The notes beneath the pieces were generated by a model. That model saw only the letters and a program-made list of their open reading frames with translations, was not told where the DNA came from and did not search any database. A DNA stretch of 64,000 nt from Andreprevotia sp. IGB-42 (GTDB lineage: Bacteria; Pseudomonadota; Gammaproteobacteria; Burkholderiales; Chitinibacteraceae): positions 248,001-312,000 of the forward strand of contig NZ_WXTX01000005.1 in assembly GCF_009848685.1 (NCBI RefSeq). Direction: 5' to 3'. Position numbers and translations under genes: made by a program. Below, piece after piece: positions 1 to 8,897 of this stretch; the stretch's first letter is position 1, and every line of letters begins with the position of its first letter.

Positions 1-123
1 CAGAAATTGTTGCGGGCTCATCCCGCCAAGCAGTTGTAGTGACATCGCGCTATACAGAAGAAAAAATCAGAAAAGAATTTGAAACACAGTGCCTCCATTA
101 TCGCACCAACCGAGGAGACGCCG

Positions 124-597
124 ATGTTGAATCCTGGCCTCGCAGCACCCGATTTCGAATTACCCGATGCCCGCATGGAAATGGTACGGCTTGGCGACTT
201 CCGCGGCCGTCATCATGTGGTGCTGTATTTCTTCAATCGTGATCACTCGCCCGGCGGCGTGATCGAGGCGGTGGAATTCAGCGATCGTACCTCCGTGTTC
301 AGGCAGCACGATACCGTGGTGCTGGGCGTGAGCCTCGATGACTGCATGGCGCACGAGATTTTTTGCGACGAAGAGGGCATCGAGTTCGACCTGCTCTCCG
401 ATCCGGAGGGCGAAGTCAGCCGGCTTTACCATGCAGTAAAAGAATGGGAAGTGCAGGGCATGGTAAAATTCGGCGTTGAGCGTTCGACCTTCGTGATCGA
501 CAAGGACGGCGTGATCCGCCATGCGCTGTATCACGTCCAGCCCAAAGGGCACGCTGCGGAAGTGCTCTCTCTCGTCAAACAGCTAGGAAAATCTTAG
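124..597 (+). CDS. Peroxiredoxin-like protein (Bcp/AhpC-TSA fold) lacking the peroxidatic cysteine
   Basis: A 157-residue thioredoxin-fold protein of the Bcp/AhpC-TSA family, expected in the cytoplasm. Visible family marks are the N-terminal PDFELPD, the strand VVLYFF and the RSTFVIDKDGVIRH segment holding the conserved Arg120. The canonical PGCT motif, whose Cys reduces peroxide, reads SPGGV here with Gly45 at the Cys position. The only cysteines are Cys74 and Cys81, far from the usual site. The start at 124 follows GAGGAG with six bases spacing; the upstream ATG at 79 has no such site. The stop abuts the slyD start (TAG then ATG), so the two are co-transcribed. Family assignment is firm; peroxidase activity is doubtful, and a redox-sensing or chaperone role is only a guess. 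Confidence 0.85.
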   Translation: MLNPGLAAPDFELPDARMEMVRLGDFRGRHHVVLYFFNRDHSPGGVIEAVEFSDRTSVFRQHDTVVLGVSLDDCMAHEIFCDEEGIEFDLLSDPEGEVSRLYHAVKEWEVQGMVKFGVERSTFVIDKDGVIRHALYHVQPKGHAAEVLSLVKQLGKS

Positions 598-1077
598 ATG
601 CAAATCGCCAAAAACAGCGTCGTCACGCTCCATTACGAAATGTTCGATGTCGAGGGCAAGCTGCTCGACAAGACCGAAGAACCGATCGCCTACCTGCATG
701 GCGGTTACGACAATATCCTGCCATTGGTAGAGGAAGCGCTGGAAGGCAAGACTGTTGGTGATGTGGTTGAAGTCTCCATGGAAGCCGATGATGCATTCGG
801 CGAATACGAGCCGGAACTGGTGCGCCAGGAAGAGCGCAGCGTGTTCCCGATGCCGGTTGAAGTGGGCCTGATGTTCGAAGGTGAAGACGATGCCACCGGC
901 GAAGTGCTGCTGTTCCGCGTCACCGAAATCGACGGCGACAAGGTGACCGTGGATGGCAACCATCCGTTTGCCGGCATCAAGATCGTGTTCAAGGCCACCG
1001 TGAGCGAAGTGCGTGCTGCAAGCAAGGAAGAACTGGATCATGGCCATGTGCACGGTGCACACGGCCATCACCACTGA
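598..1077 (+). CDS. slyD: FKBP-type peptidyl-prolyl isomerase SlyD
   Basis: A 159-residue FKBP-type prolyl isomerase and metallochaperone acting in the cytoplasm. The N-terminal FKBP half-domain (MQIAKNSVVTLHYEM, then DKTEEPIAYLHGGYDNILP) is interrupted by the IF chaperone domain (about residues 65-130) and closes with NHPFAGIKIVFKATV. The C-terminus is His-rich (HGHVHGAHGHHH), matching the nickel/zinc-binding tail of SlyD; nickel delivery to hydrogenase is known for the E. coli protein but is not implied here, since no hydrogenase is visible. It starts directly after the stop of the peroxiredoxin-like gene and is followed by a strong terminator, so the pair forms a two-gene operon. Confidence 0.93.
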   Translation: MQIAKNSVVTLHYEMFDVEGKLLDKTEEPIAYLHGGYDNILPLVEEALEGKTVGDVVEVSMEADDAFGEYEPELVRQEERSVFPMPVEVGLMFEGEDDATGEVLLFRVTEIDGDKVTVDGNHPFAGIKIVFKATVSEVRAASKEELDHGHVHGAHGHHH

Positions 1078-1142
1078 TACGACACGATGATCGGTAAGGT
1101 TGGCGCGCATTTCATGCGCTGATCACACCGTCCGTAAGAAAA

Positions 1143-1167
1143 GAGCGCCTGGGGGCGCTCTTTTTTT
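1143..1167 (+). terminator. Rho-independent terminator after slyD
   Basis: Perfect 7-bp GC-rich stem GAGCGCC/GGCGCTC with a TGGG loop, followed by seven T residues. It lies 66 bases past the slyD stop and before the phosphatase promoter region. Confidence 0.9.
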
Positions 1168-1301
1168 GTAAAAAATATTCGTTGCGCGTCAACCGTTTGA
1201 GCGTGTGTTGCGTTGCCTGCAATGTTTCATTCATCTGCGTTTGTTTTTTCTGTAACAAACCGCCTCTAGGCTGCCGCCTCGTTACCCCAACGAGGTCCGA
1301 C

Positions 1302-2750
1302 ATGAAACGCCTTATCCTGAGCGCGCTGGCTTGCAGCGTACTGGCCGCCTGCAATTCCAGCGACAGCAGTTCCACGCCCACCCCGGCTCCCACCACCGCA
1401 CCGACTGCAGCACCAGAGACGCAAGCGAAGAACGTGATCTTCTTCCTGGGTGACGGCATGGGCATTGCCACCACCACCGCAGCGCGCATCTATGCAGTCG
1501 GTGAAGATGGCGAGCTGACCATGGATACGCTGCCGGAAAGCGCCTTTATCAAGACGTATTCCAATGATGCGATGGTGACCGACTCGGCCCCCTCGATGGC
1601 TGCCTACATGACCGGCGTGAAGATGAACAACGAAGTCATCTCCATGAGCCCGGAAACCAAGGCCATGGATCCCACCAAGGATCTGACCAGCAACTGTGGC
1701 AGCGGCAACGGCAAGCCGGTGGAAACCATCCTGGAAATCGCCAAGGCACAGGGTCTGTCCACCGGTGTGGTCACCACCACCCGCGTCACGCATGCCACAC
1801 CGGCTGCAACCTATTCGCACGTTTGCCACCGCGATGCGGAAAACGATATCGCCGCGCAGTTCGTGCCGGGTGGTGCCGGTTTCAACAGCAAGCTGGGTGA
1901 TGGCGTCGATGTATTGCTGGGCGGCGGCCGCCAGTTCTTCCAGACCGTTGCCGCGGGCGGCAAGCGTGCCGATAGCCGTGACCTGATTGCAGAGCTCAAG
2001 GCCAAAGGCTACAGCTACGCCAGCAACAAGGCTGAATTCGACGCCATCGATGTCTCCAAAGCCAAGAAGTACATCGGCCTGTTCACCAGCAGCCACATGA
2101 GCTACGACCTGGATCGCGATGCCAGCAAGGAACCCAGCCTGGCGGATATGACAGTCAAGGCAGTGCAGACGCTGCGCCAGAACAAGAAAGGTTATTTCCT
2201 GATGGTGGAAGGCGGCCGTATCGACCACGCGCTGCATGAAACCACTGCCCGCAAGGCACTGCAGGACACCGTTGCGTTCGACAAAGCCATCAAGGCCGCC
2301 ATCGACGAAGTGAAGAAAACCGATCCGACGCTGAAAAACACGTTGATCGTGTTCACCGCCGACCACGATCACACACTGGTACTGAACGGCTACGCGGCAC
2401 GTACCGGCAAGACCAGCGCCAGCAGCCCGGGCGTGCTGGGCCTGCTGCGCAACTACACCGACGGCAAGATCGCTACCGATGCAGACGGCATGCCGTTCAC
2501 CATCATCGGCTTCGGCAACGGTGAAAACCGTGCGCAAGGTGATCGCAAGAACTTTGCCGCACTGGACGACAACGCGGTATTCGCCAGCACCTACCACCAG
2601 GAAGCAGCAATCCGCGTCAGCGCGGGCGGCGAAACGCACGGTGGCACCAACGTCTACCTGGGCGCTATCGGCAACAACGCGGATGTATTCCACGGCGTGA
2701 TGGACAACACCAACGTATTCAATCTGCTGCGCCAGGCGTCCGGCATCTAA
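1302..2750 (+). CDS. Alkaline phosphatase, lipoprotein form (PhoA family)
   Basis: A 482-residue secreted alkaline phosphatase that would release inorganic phosphate from phosphomonoesters. The start at 1302 gives a lipoprotein signal peptide with lipobox LAAC and is preceded by GAGG; upstream in-frame starts would bury the signal. A Ser/Thr/Pro spacer follows. Catalytic landmarks are NVIFFLGDGMG (metal-binding Asp), VTDSAPSMAAYMTG (nucleophilic Ser), EGGRIDHALH, TADHDHT and GETHGG (metal ligands). It is paralogous to the next gene, 27 bases downstream, and the two are probably co-transcribed. The lipid anchor suggests a membrane-tethered enzyme beside a soluble one. No clear Pho box was found upstream. 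Confidence 0.92.
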   Translation: MKRLILSALACSVLAACNSSDSSSTPTPAPTTAPTAAPETQAKNVIFFLGDGMGIATTTAARIYAVGEDGELTMDTLPESAFIKTYSNDAMVTDSAPSMAAYMTGVKMNNEVISMSPETKAMDPTKDLTSNCGSGNGKPVETILEIAKAQGLSTGVVTTTRVTHATPAATYSHVCHRDAENDIAAQFVPGGAGFNSKLGDGVDVLLGGGRQFFQTVAAGGKRADSRDLIAELKAKGYSYASNKAEFDAIDVSKAKKYIGLFTSSHMSYDLDRDASKEPSLADMTVKAVQTLRQNKKGYFLMVEGGRIDHALHETTARKALQDTVAFDKAIKAAIDEVKKTDPTLKNTLIVFTADHDHTLVLNGYAARTGKTSASSPGVLGLLRNYTDGKIATDADGMPFTIIGFGNGENRAQGDRKNFAALDDNAVFASTYHQEAAIRVSAGGETHGGTNVYLGAIGNNADVFHGVMDNTNVFNLLRQASGI

Positions 2751-2777
2751 GCGACCCGCGTACAAGGAAAACCGAAA

Positions 2778-4193
2778 ATGAAAGCCATGATGTTGAAACA
2801 CACCCTGATCGCAGCGACTTGCGTGGCCGCGTTCAGCCCGGTGCATGCCGCTGGTGAAGCCAAGAACGTGATCTTCTTCCTGGGCGATGGCATGGGCCCC
2901 GCCACGGTCACCGCTGCACGCATCTACAAGTATGGTGAAGCCGGTTCGCTGTCGATGGAAAAACTCGACCGCACCGCGCGCGTCAAAACCTACTCGAACG
3001 ATGCGCAGACCACCGATTCGGCACCGTCGATGGCCGCCTACATGACCGGCGTGAAGATGAACAACGAAGTCATCTCCATGAGCCCGGACACCCGTGCCAC
3101 CGATCCGGCTACCGGCAAATCCTACCTGAACGGTACCGACAGCACCTGCCCGGCCAGTAACGGCAAGGCGGTAGACACCATGCTGGAAATCGCCAAGGGC
3201 AAGGGCAAGGCCGTGGGCGCCATCACCACCACGCGCATCACCCACGCCACGCCGGCAGCAACCTACTCGCACGTTTGCCATCGCGATGCGGAAAACACCA
3301 TCGCTGCCCAGGCAGTACCGGGCGGCGCTGGCTACAACGCCAAGCTTGGCACTGGCCTGGATGTGCTGATGGGGGGCGGCAGCCGTTTCTTCCTGCCCAC
3401 CACGGTGACCGGCGGCAAGCGTACCGACGGCCGCAACCTCATCAACGAGATGAAGGCGCAGGGCTACACCTACGCATCCACCGGTGCCGAGCTCAAGGCC
3501 ATCGATGGCAAGGCCACCAGCAAGCTGTTTGCGCTGTTCACCAACGATCACATGGATTACGAGCTGGATCGTGTGAAGAAGAGCCTGGATCAGCCCAGCC
3601 TGACCGACATGACGCTCAAATCCATCGACGTATTGGGCAAGAACGCCAATGGCTTCTTCCTGATGGTGGAAGGCGGCCGTATCGACCACGCACTGCACGC
3701 CACCAACGCCAAGCGCGCGCTGGAAGACGCAGTTGCATTCGACAACGCCATCCAGGCCGCACTGACCGAAATGGAAAAGCGCGATCCGGGCCTGAAGAAC
3801 ACGCTGATCGTGGTGACGGCTGACCACGACCACACCATGACCATCAACGGTTACGGCAAGAAGGGCAGCAATATCCTTGGCACGGTGAAGAACTACAAGG
3901 ACGGTACCGAGCTGAAGGATGCTGATGGCAACAACTACACCGCGCTGGTGTTCGGCAACGGCCCGAACCGTCCGGCTACCCGCAAGATGCTGGTCGAAGG
4001 CACCACCGATGCAACCCAGGTGCTGCACGATGACTACCTGCAGGAATCGGCATTGCGCATGGGTTCGGAAAGCCACGGCGGCGGCGATGTCATGTTGTTT
4101 GCCACCGGTGCCGGTGTTGCGTCCAAGACTTTCAAGGGCGTGATCGACAATACCAAGGTATTCAACCTGATCAAGCAAGCCTACGGCTTCTGA
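2778..4193 (+). CDS. Alkaline phosphatase, secreted (PhoA family)
   Basis: A 471-residue paralogue of the preceding phosphatase with a classical Sec signal peptide ending near HAAGEA instead of a lipobox. It keeps the same active-site signatures: NVIFFLGDGMG, TTDSAPSMAAYMTG, EGGRIDHALH, TADHDHT and SESHGGGD. The start at 2778 follows AAGGAAAA; ATG at 2787 is an alternative. The two genes share long identical stretches, for example the segment encoding GVKMNNEVISMSP, and look like a tandem duplication that diverged in localisation. It is expected in the periplasm or outside the cell, scavenging phosphate. A hairpin terminator follows. Confidence 0.92.
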   Translation: MKAMMLKHTLIAATCVAAFSPVHAAGEAKNVIFFLGDGMGPATVTAARIYKYGEAGSLSMEKLDRTARVKTYSNDAQTTDSAPSMAAYMTGVKMNNEVISMSPDTRATDPATGKSYLNGTDSTCPASNGKAVDTMLEIAKGKGKAVGAITTTRITHATPAATYSHVCHRDAENTIAAQAVPGGAGYNAKLGTGLDVLMGGGSRFFLPTTVTGGKRTDGRNLINEMKAQGYTYASTGAELKAIDGKATSKLFALFTNDHMDYELDRVKKSLDQPSLTDMTLKSIDVLGKNANGFFLMVEGGRIDHALHATNAKRALEDAVAFDNAIQAALTEMEKRDPGLKNTLIVVTADHDHTMTINGYGKKGSNILGTVKNYKDGTELKDADGNNYTALVFGNGPNRPATRKMLVEGTTDATQVLHDDYLQESALRMGSESHGGGDVMLFATGAGVASKTFKGVIDNTKVFNLIKQAYGF

Positions 4194-4273
4194 GCGCCTG
4201 TATGCGGTCTGGCTGAGCGGGGCGGCTGTTAACGACGGCAGGCCACCGATACGCCAGAGCGTTTCTGTACCAG

Positions 4274-4305
4274 ACCGTGCCGGGCTCTGCCCGGTGCGGT
4301 TTTTT
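4274..4305 (+). terminator. Terminator after the phosphatase pair
   Basis: A 12-bp stem with a three-base loop (TCT), containing two consecutive G-T wobble pairs, followed by six T residues. It ends only 19 bases before the start of the next gene, so it may act as an attenuator for that gene rather than a complete stop. Confidence 0.75.
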
Positions 4306-4323
4306 CAGCAAGGAAAGACCCGA

Positions 4324-4989
4324 ATGAAAGCTTTGATCCTGTCGCTGGTGCTGGCCGCCGGCGCCGCACATGCTGCACCGCTGCCGGATGCCGCCGCGCT
4401 GATCACCTACGAAACCCGCGTGGTCTCCGCAGAGGGCGTCACCAAGCAGACCGCTTTCCAGGAGCGTTGGGTGCGCAGCCGCGATCATGTATGGAGCGAA
4501 CGCGTGGTGCCGGCCAATGCCGTGCACGAACACGAGGCCAACGATGGCCATGAGCACGACCTCAACTTTGCCACCGCCGCCAAGCACGTGTACATGGAAA
4601 AGGGCGGCAAGCCCGCGCTGCAGTTCGTGCGCCGGCCGCAAAAAACCATCATCCGCATGGGTGAATCCGAATACGCCCAGTTCGGCTTCGACGGCAGCTG
4701 GGATAGCTCGGCACTGCTGATCGACCGCCGCCAGCTGGCCAATATGCGCAAGATAGCCAAGCCCGCTACCGAGGCCGGCGCCAGCTGGTTGGAGCAGCGC
4801 AAGGGCGAGCAGTACATCCGCGTGCTGTGGTCGGAAACCCGCCAGATGCCGCTGGTGATTGAATCGGGTACGCAAGATGGCGGCAGCTGGTCACGCCTGA
4901 CCATGAAGCCGCAAGCAATGCCTGCAGTGTTGCCGTGGACGCAACTGGCGGGTTACGTCCGCAAGGACTACATGGATCTGCTGGACTGA
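4324..4989 (+). CDS. Exported hypothetical protein with His-rich segment
   Basis: A 221-residue protein that I do not recognise. The start at 4324 follows AAGGAAAG and gives a clean signal peptide (KALILSLVLAAGAAHA). The mature part has a His/Glu-rich stretch, HEHEANDGHEHD, around residues 64-75 that could bind metal, then alternating charged and hydrophobic segments suggesting a beta-rich fold. It lies directly behind two metal-dependent alkaline phosphatases in the same direction, so a role in phosphate or metal handling is possible but unproven. The intervening terminator means it may depend on read-through. Confidence 0.75.
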   Translation: MKALILSLVLAAGAAHAAPLPDAAALITYETRVVSAEGVTKQTAFQERWVRSRDHVWSERVVPANAVHEHEANDGHEHDLNFATAAKHVYMEKGGKPALQFVRRPQKTIIRMGESEYAQFGFDGSWDSSALLIDRRQLANMRKIAKPATEAGASWLEQRKGEQYIRVLWSETRQMPLVIESGTQDGGSWSRLTMKPQAMPAVLPWTQLAGYVRKDYMDLLD

Positions 4990-4990
4990 T

Positions 4991-5012
4991 CCAACCAACC
5001 AACCAACCAACC
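4991..5012 (+). repeat. CCAA tetranucleotide tract (5.5 copies)
   Basis: Five and a half uninterrupted CCAA units begin two bases after the stop codon of the exported protein gene. A tract like this can vary by slipped-strand mispairing; being outside coding sequence it could only affect the transcript 3' end. Confidence 0.9.
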
Positions 5013-5204
5013 TGCCTGCCGCGTGTGGTGCGCACGCAGGCGGGGCCAACTGATGTGGATGTCGCGGCTGCCGGTGCATCCGGCCACGCGCGATGCATGG
5101 TTTGCCAGGCTGGCAGCAGCGGCCCATTGCACAACGTCCGGTCGTGGCATGGTTGCCATGCACCTACCGGCCCGGTAATACATCAGACCGCATGGCACAT
5201 CATG

Positions 5205-5240
5205 GAAAGCACGGGCTACCCCATGGTAGCCCGTGCTTTC
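5205..5240 (-). terminator. Perfect 16-bp hairpin, possible terminator between convergent genes
   Basis: A 16-bp perfect inverted repeat with a four-base loop (CCAT) lies between the convergent genes ending at 4989 and 5287. Neither strand has a T tract after the stem, so it is not a textbook intrinsic terminator; it could protect 3' ends or work with Rho. The rest of 4990-5286 holds no convincing gene. Confidence 0.5.
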
Positions 5241-5286
5241 ATGCAGCTGATGCTTGTATCACCGGGCCATGCCCGGCAGCAGCCGG

Positions 5287-5460
5287 TTACGGCGGATCGC
5301 GGAAGCGCGTGCTGCGCACCGCACCGATAATGCCCAGGCCCACCGCCACCACAACGCCGGCGATTACCCAGTGAGTGGGCGCATGCGCCAGATAAGCCAC
5401 ATAACCTAGGCCGACAATGGCGATCACCACGCCAATCAGATAAAGCGCAAAAGAAGACAT
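5287..5460 (-). CDS. Small inner-membrane protein (57 aa)
   Basis: A 57-residue hydrophobic protein of unknown function. Two transmembrane helices are evident (about residues 4-24 and 31-48) with a short polar turn (AHAPTH) between them and a basic tail (RSTRFRDPP), which suggests a hairpin with the C-terminus in the cytoplasm. The start at 5460 is preceded by GGAGG at good spacing; the longer in-frame reading upstream is low-quality sequence and is not used. It stands alone, convergent to the exported protein gene. Confidence 0.7.
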   Translation of the reverse strand: MSSFALYLIGVVIAIVGLGYVAYLAHAPTHWVIAGVVVAVGLGIIGAVRSTRFRDPP

Positions 5461-5793
5461 GCGTGCACCTCCGCCCGATGGATTCAGGTCTGTGGCGCAG
5501 TGTGCCACCGTGGCTGCAAGGCCGGCATAGGCTGGGGGCGCAATCGGCTGTCGGCGGGGGCTGTCACGGCTGCATCCCGGGCGACGGGCGGTGCCGTCGC
5601 GGCTGCCCCAAGTGGCTTTTCCACCACTGTCGCATAGGGGGTTTCCCGGGGTGATGGCGCTTTCAGCGGGCTGTCGCTTTGATGCCACAGCGTGCATCCC
5701 GCGTGGTTGCTGGCTTTGCGCCGCATGCACCATTCCGGCCCTGCCGCCTGTCCTGTACCACATCAATTCCGGGTTGCGCCAGAGCGCGCTCTT
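5461..5793. other. Intergenic region upstream of the nrd promoter
   Basis: About 330 bases between the small membrane protein gene and the NrdR boxes. I see no convincing gene here; the ORFs crossing it lack ribosome sites and recognisable folds. It probably holds the promoter of the minus-strand small protein gene. Confidence 0.5.
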
Positions 5794-5841
5794 CCCCTAG
5801 TATTTGTGTCGAAAGTAACCAAAGACCACAACATCTAGTGT
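5794..5841 (+). promoter_or_regulatory. Tandem NrdR boxes upstream of nrdA
   Basis: Two 16-bp sites resembling the NrdR consensus acaCwAtATaTwGtgt: CCCCTAGTATTTGTGT at 5794-5809 and CCACAACATCTAGTGT at 5826-5841. Their starts are 32 bases apart, about three helical turns, the arrangement known for NrdR repression of ribonucleotide reductase operons. The second site is the better match. Confidence 0.75.
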
Positions 5842-5852
5842 TTCTCCACAAA

Positions 5853-5861
5853 TTATTCACA
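5853..5861 (+). promoter_or_regulatory. Candidate DnaA box in the nrdA leader
   Basis: TTATTCACA matches the TTATNCACA DnaA-box consensus and lies 52 bases before the nrdA start. DnaA control of nrdAB is known in E. coli; here it is only suggested by one site. Confidence 0.45.
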
Positions 5862-5912
5862 GCTTTTGCACAACGCGCCACTGAACAAGTCTCTGCTCTC
5901 GAGGATAGCCCC

Positions 5913-8897
5913 ATGTACGCTACGCTGGACACCGCCGCCGGAGGCCGTATGACCGATACCGCCGATTCGCTCGCACCGCAAACCACTGGTGTGTACGCCA
6001 ATTACAAGACCATCCGCCGCAACGGTTCGGTGGTTGCATTCGAGCCGCTGAAGATCTCGGTGGCCGTGACCAAGGCCTTCATTGCCGTCCAGGGTAGCCA
6101 TGCAGCATCGAGCGCCGCCGTGCGCGAGCGCGTTGCCGCGCTGACCGACGCCGTGGTTGCCGCGCTGATGCGCCGCAAGCCGGAAGGCGGCGCCATCCAT
6201 ATCGAAGACATCCAGGATCAGGTTGAACTGGCACTGATGCGCTCGGGCGAGCACGACGTGGCGCGTGCCTACGTGCTGTACCGCGAAAGCCGCTCGCAAG
6301 AGCGTTCGTCCAAGGTGGTGGAAGGCGAAGACCAGCACCACGCCATCAACGTATTGTACGAAGACGGCACCCGCCGCCCGCTGGATCTGGGCAAGCTCAA
6401 GGCGCTGATCACCTCCGCATGTACCGGCCTGGAATCCACCACCGACCAGGGCGCCATCCTGGCCGAAGCCCTCAAGAACATCTACGACGGCGTACCGGCG
6501 GAAGAAGTGCGCAAGTCGGTGATCATGGCTGCGCGCCAGCAGATCGAACAAGACCCGGCCTACTCGCAAGTGACCGCGCGCCTGCTGCTCAACAGCCTGC
6601 GCCGCGAAGTGCTGGGCGAAGAAGTGGCGCACGAGGAAATGACCACCCGCTACGCGGAGTATTTCCCCAAGTTCATCAAGAAGGGTATCCAAGCCGAGCT
6701 GCTGGACGAGCGCCTGGCCCAGTACGACCTGGCCCGCCTGGGCGCCGCGCTGGATCACGACCGCGATTACCAGTTTGGCTACCTGGGCCTGCAAACGCTG
6801 TTCGACCGTTACTTCCTGCACGTGGAAGGCACCCGCATCGAGCTGCCGCAATCGTTCTACATGCGCGTGGCCATGGGCCTGGCGCTGAACGAAGTGGACC
6901 GCGAAACGCGCGCCATCGAGTTCTACAACCTGCTGTCGTCGTTCGACTTCATGTCGTCCACACCCACGCTGTTCAACTCCGGCACCCGCCGCTCGCAGCT
7001 GTCCAGCTGCTACCTGACCACCGTGGCCGATGACCTCGACGGCATCTACGAAGCGCTGAAGGAAAATGCGCTGCTGTCCAAGTTTGCCGGCGGCCTGGGC
7101 AACGACTGGACCCCCGTGCGTGCACTGGGCAGCCATATCAAGGGCACCAACGGCAAATCGCAAGGCATCGTGCCGTTCCTGAAGGTAGTGAACGATACCG
7201 CCGTGGCGGTGAACCAGGGCGGCAAGCGCAAGGGCGCGGTGTGCGCGTACCTGGAAACCTGGCACGCCGACATCGAAGAGTTCCTCGAGCTGCGCAAGAA
7301 CACTGGCGATGACCGCCGTCGTACCCACGACATGAACAGCGCCAACTGGATTCCCGACCTGTTCATGAAGCGCGTGATGGATGGCGCCGACTGGACCCTG
7401 TTCAGCCCGTCCGAAACCCCGGATCTGCACGACCTGTACGGCAAGGCCTTCGAAACCGCCTACGTGCGCTACGAAGAAAAAGCCGCGCGTGGCGAAATGA
7501 AGGTAGCCAAGAAGCTGCCGGCGCTCACCCTGTGGCGCAAGATGCTGACCATGCTGTTCGAAACCGGCCACCCATGGTTCACCTTCAAGGACCCGTGCAA
7601 CATCCGCAGCCCGCAGCAGCACGTGGGCGTGGTACACAGCTCCAACCTGTGCACCGAGATCACGCTCAACACCAACGACGACGAAATCGCCGTGTGCAAC
7701 CTGGGCTCGATCAACCTCGTCAACCACGTCAAGATCGATGCCGACGGCATCCGCTCGCTTGATAGCGAAAAGCTGGCCCGCACCACCCGCATTGCCATGC
7801 GCATGCTGGACAACGTGATCGACATCAACTTCTACCCGGTGCGCAAGGCGCGCACGTCCAACCTCAAGCATCGCCCGGTCGGCCTTGGCATCATGGGCTT
7901 CCAGGATTGCCTGTACGCACTGCGCAAGCCGTATGCATCGGATGCCGCAGTCGAGTTTGCCGACGAATCGATGGAAATCATTGCCTACCACGCATACTGG
8001 GCCTCCACCGAGCTGGCACAGGAACGCGGCGCCTACCCGAGCTTCAAGGGCAGCCTGTGGGACCGTGGCATCCTGCCGCACGATTCGGTGAAACTGCTGG
8101 CGGAAGAGCGCGGCGGCTACCTGGAAGTGGACGACACCGTACGCCTGAACTGGGATGCATTGCGTGAACGCATTGCCACCTACGGCATGCGCAACTCCAA
8201 CTGCCTGGCCATTGCACCGACGGCTACCATCTCCAACATCGTTGGCGTGGCCGCATCCATCGAGCCGACCTACCAGAACCTGTTCGTGAAATCGAACCTG
8301 TCTGGCGAATTCACCGTCATCAACGACTTCCTGGTGCGTGATCTGAAAGAGCGCGGTCTGTGGGATGAAGTGATGATCTCGGACCTGAAGTACTTCGATG
8401 GCTCGGTATCGCGCATCGACCGCATCCCGCAAGACCTGCGTGACCTGTACGCCACCGCGTTCGAAATGGACCCGAAGTGGCTGGTGGAAGCCGCATCGCG
8501 CCGCCAGAAGTGGATCGACCAGGCGCAAAGCCTGAACATCTACATGGCCGGTGCATCGGGCAAGAAGATGGACGAGCTGTACAAGCACGCATGGATCCGT
8601 GGCCTGAAAACCACCTATTACCTGCGTACGCTGGCCGCATCCAACGCCGAGAAATCGACCGGCCGCGGTGGTGAGCTGAACTCGGTACCGGTATCCGGTG
8701 GCTACAGCGCCGCATCGGCCGAAGCTGCCGGTGCCATCGCCGCAGCCTCCAGCGCCCCGGCCGCCGTGTTTGCTTCTGCACCGGCAGTAGCAGCATCGGC
8801 TGCCGCAGCACCGGTAGCGGAAGCGGTGGACAACACGCCAGCCAGCGACATGAAGTTCTGCAGTATTGACAACCCAGACTGCGAGGCTTGCCAGTAA
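5913..8897 (+). CDS. nrdA: Ribonucleoside-diphosphate reductase class Ia, alpha subunit
   Basis: A 994-residue catalytic subunit that reduces NDPs to dNDPs in the cytoplasm with NrdB. The N-terminus carries two ATP-cone allosteric domains (about residues 30-125 and 145-235), as in Pseudomonas-type NrdA. Active-site cysteines are visible in LSSCYL (Cys366), SNLCTEI (Cys580) and IAVCNLGS (Cys595). After an alanine-rich linker of about 60 residues the C-terminus ends in the redox pair DCEAC (Cys990/Cys993) that thioredoxin or glutaredoxin recharges. The start at 5913 follows GAGGAT; ATG at 5949 with GGAGG four bases upstream is a serious alternative. NrdR and DnaA sites lie upstream. Confidence 0.96.
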   Translation: MYATLDTAAGGRMTDTADSLAPQTTGVYANYKTIRRNGSVVAFEPLKISVAVTKAFIAVQGSHAASSAAVRERVAALTDAVVAALMRRKPEGGAIHIEDIQDQVELALMRSGEHDVARAYVLYRESRSQERSSKVVEGEDQHHAINVLYEDGTRRPLDLGKLKALITSACTGLESTTDQGAILAEALKNIYDGVPAEEVRKSVIMAARQQIEQDPAYSQVTARLLLNSLRREVLGEEVAHEEMTTRYAEYFPKFIKKGIQAELLDERLAQYDLARLGAALDHDRDYQFGYLGLQTLFDRYFLHVEGTRIELPQSFYMRVAMGLALNEVDRETRAIEFYNLLSSFDFMSSTPTLFNSGTRRSQLSSCYLTTVADDLDGIYEALKENALLSKFAGGLGNDWTPVRALGSHIKGTNGKSQGIVPFLKVVNDTAVAVNQGGKRKGAVCAYLETWHADIEEFLELRKNTGDDRRRTHDMNSANWIPDLFMKRVMDGADWTLFSPSETPDLHDLYGKAFETAYVRYEEKAARGEMKVAKKLPALTLWRKMLTMLFETGHPWFTFKDPCNIRSPQQHVGVVHSSNLCTEITLNTNDDEIAVCNLGSINLVNHVKIDADGIRSLDSEKLARTTRIAMRMLDNVIDINFYPVRKARTSNLKHRPVGLGIMGFQDCLYALRKPYASDAAVEFADESMEIIAYHAYWASTELAQERGAYPSFKGSLWDRGILPHDSVKLLAEERGGYLEVDDTVRLNWDALRERIATYGMRNSNCLAIAPTATISNIVGVAASIEPTYQNLFVKSNLSGEFTVINDFLVRDLKERGLWDEVMISDLKYFDGSVSRIDRIPQDLRDLYATAFEMDPKWLVEAASRRQKWIDQAQSLNIYMAGASGKKMDELYKHAWIRGLKTTYYLRTLAASNAEKSTGRGGELNSVPVSGGYSAASAEAAGAIAAASSAPAAVFASAPAVAASAAAAPVAEAVDNTPASDMKFCSIDNPDCEACQ

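Noticed and set aside
1168-1301. Pho box before the alkaline phosphatases
   Set aside because: Sequences such as CTGTAACA recall half a Pho box, but I found no pair of 7-base repeats at 11-base spacing.
1266-4178. 970-residue ORF antisense to both alkaline phosphatases
   Set aside because: Low-complexity His/Gly/Ala-rich translation without ribosome site or motif; the plus strand holds two complete phosphatases. Typical shadow of GC-rich codon bias.
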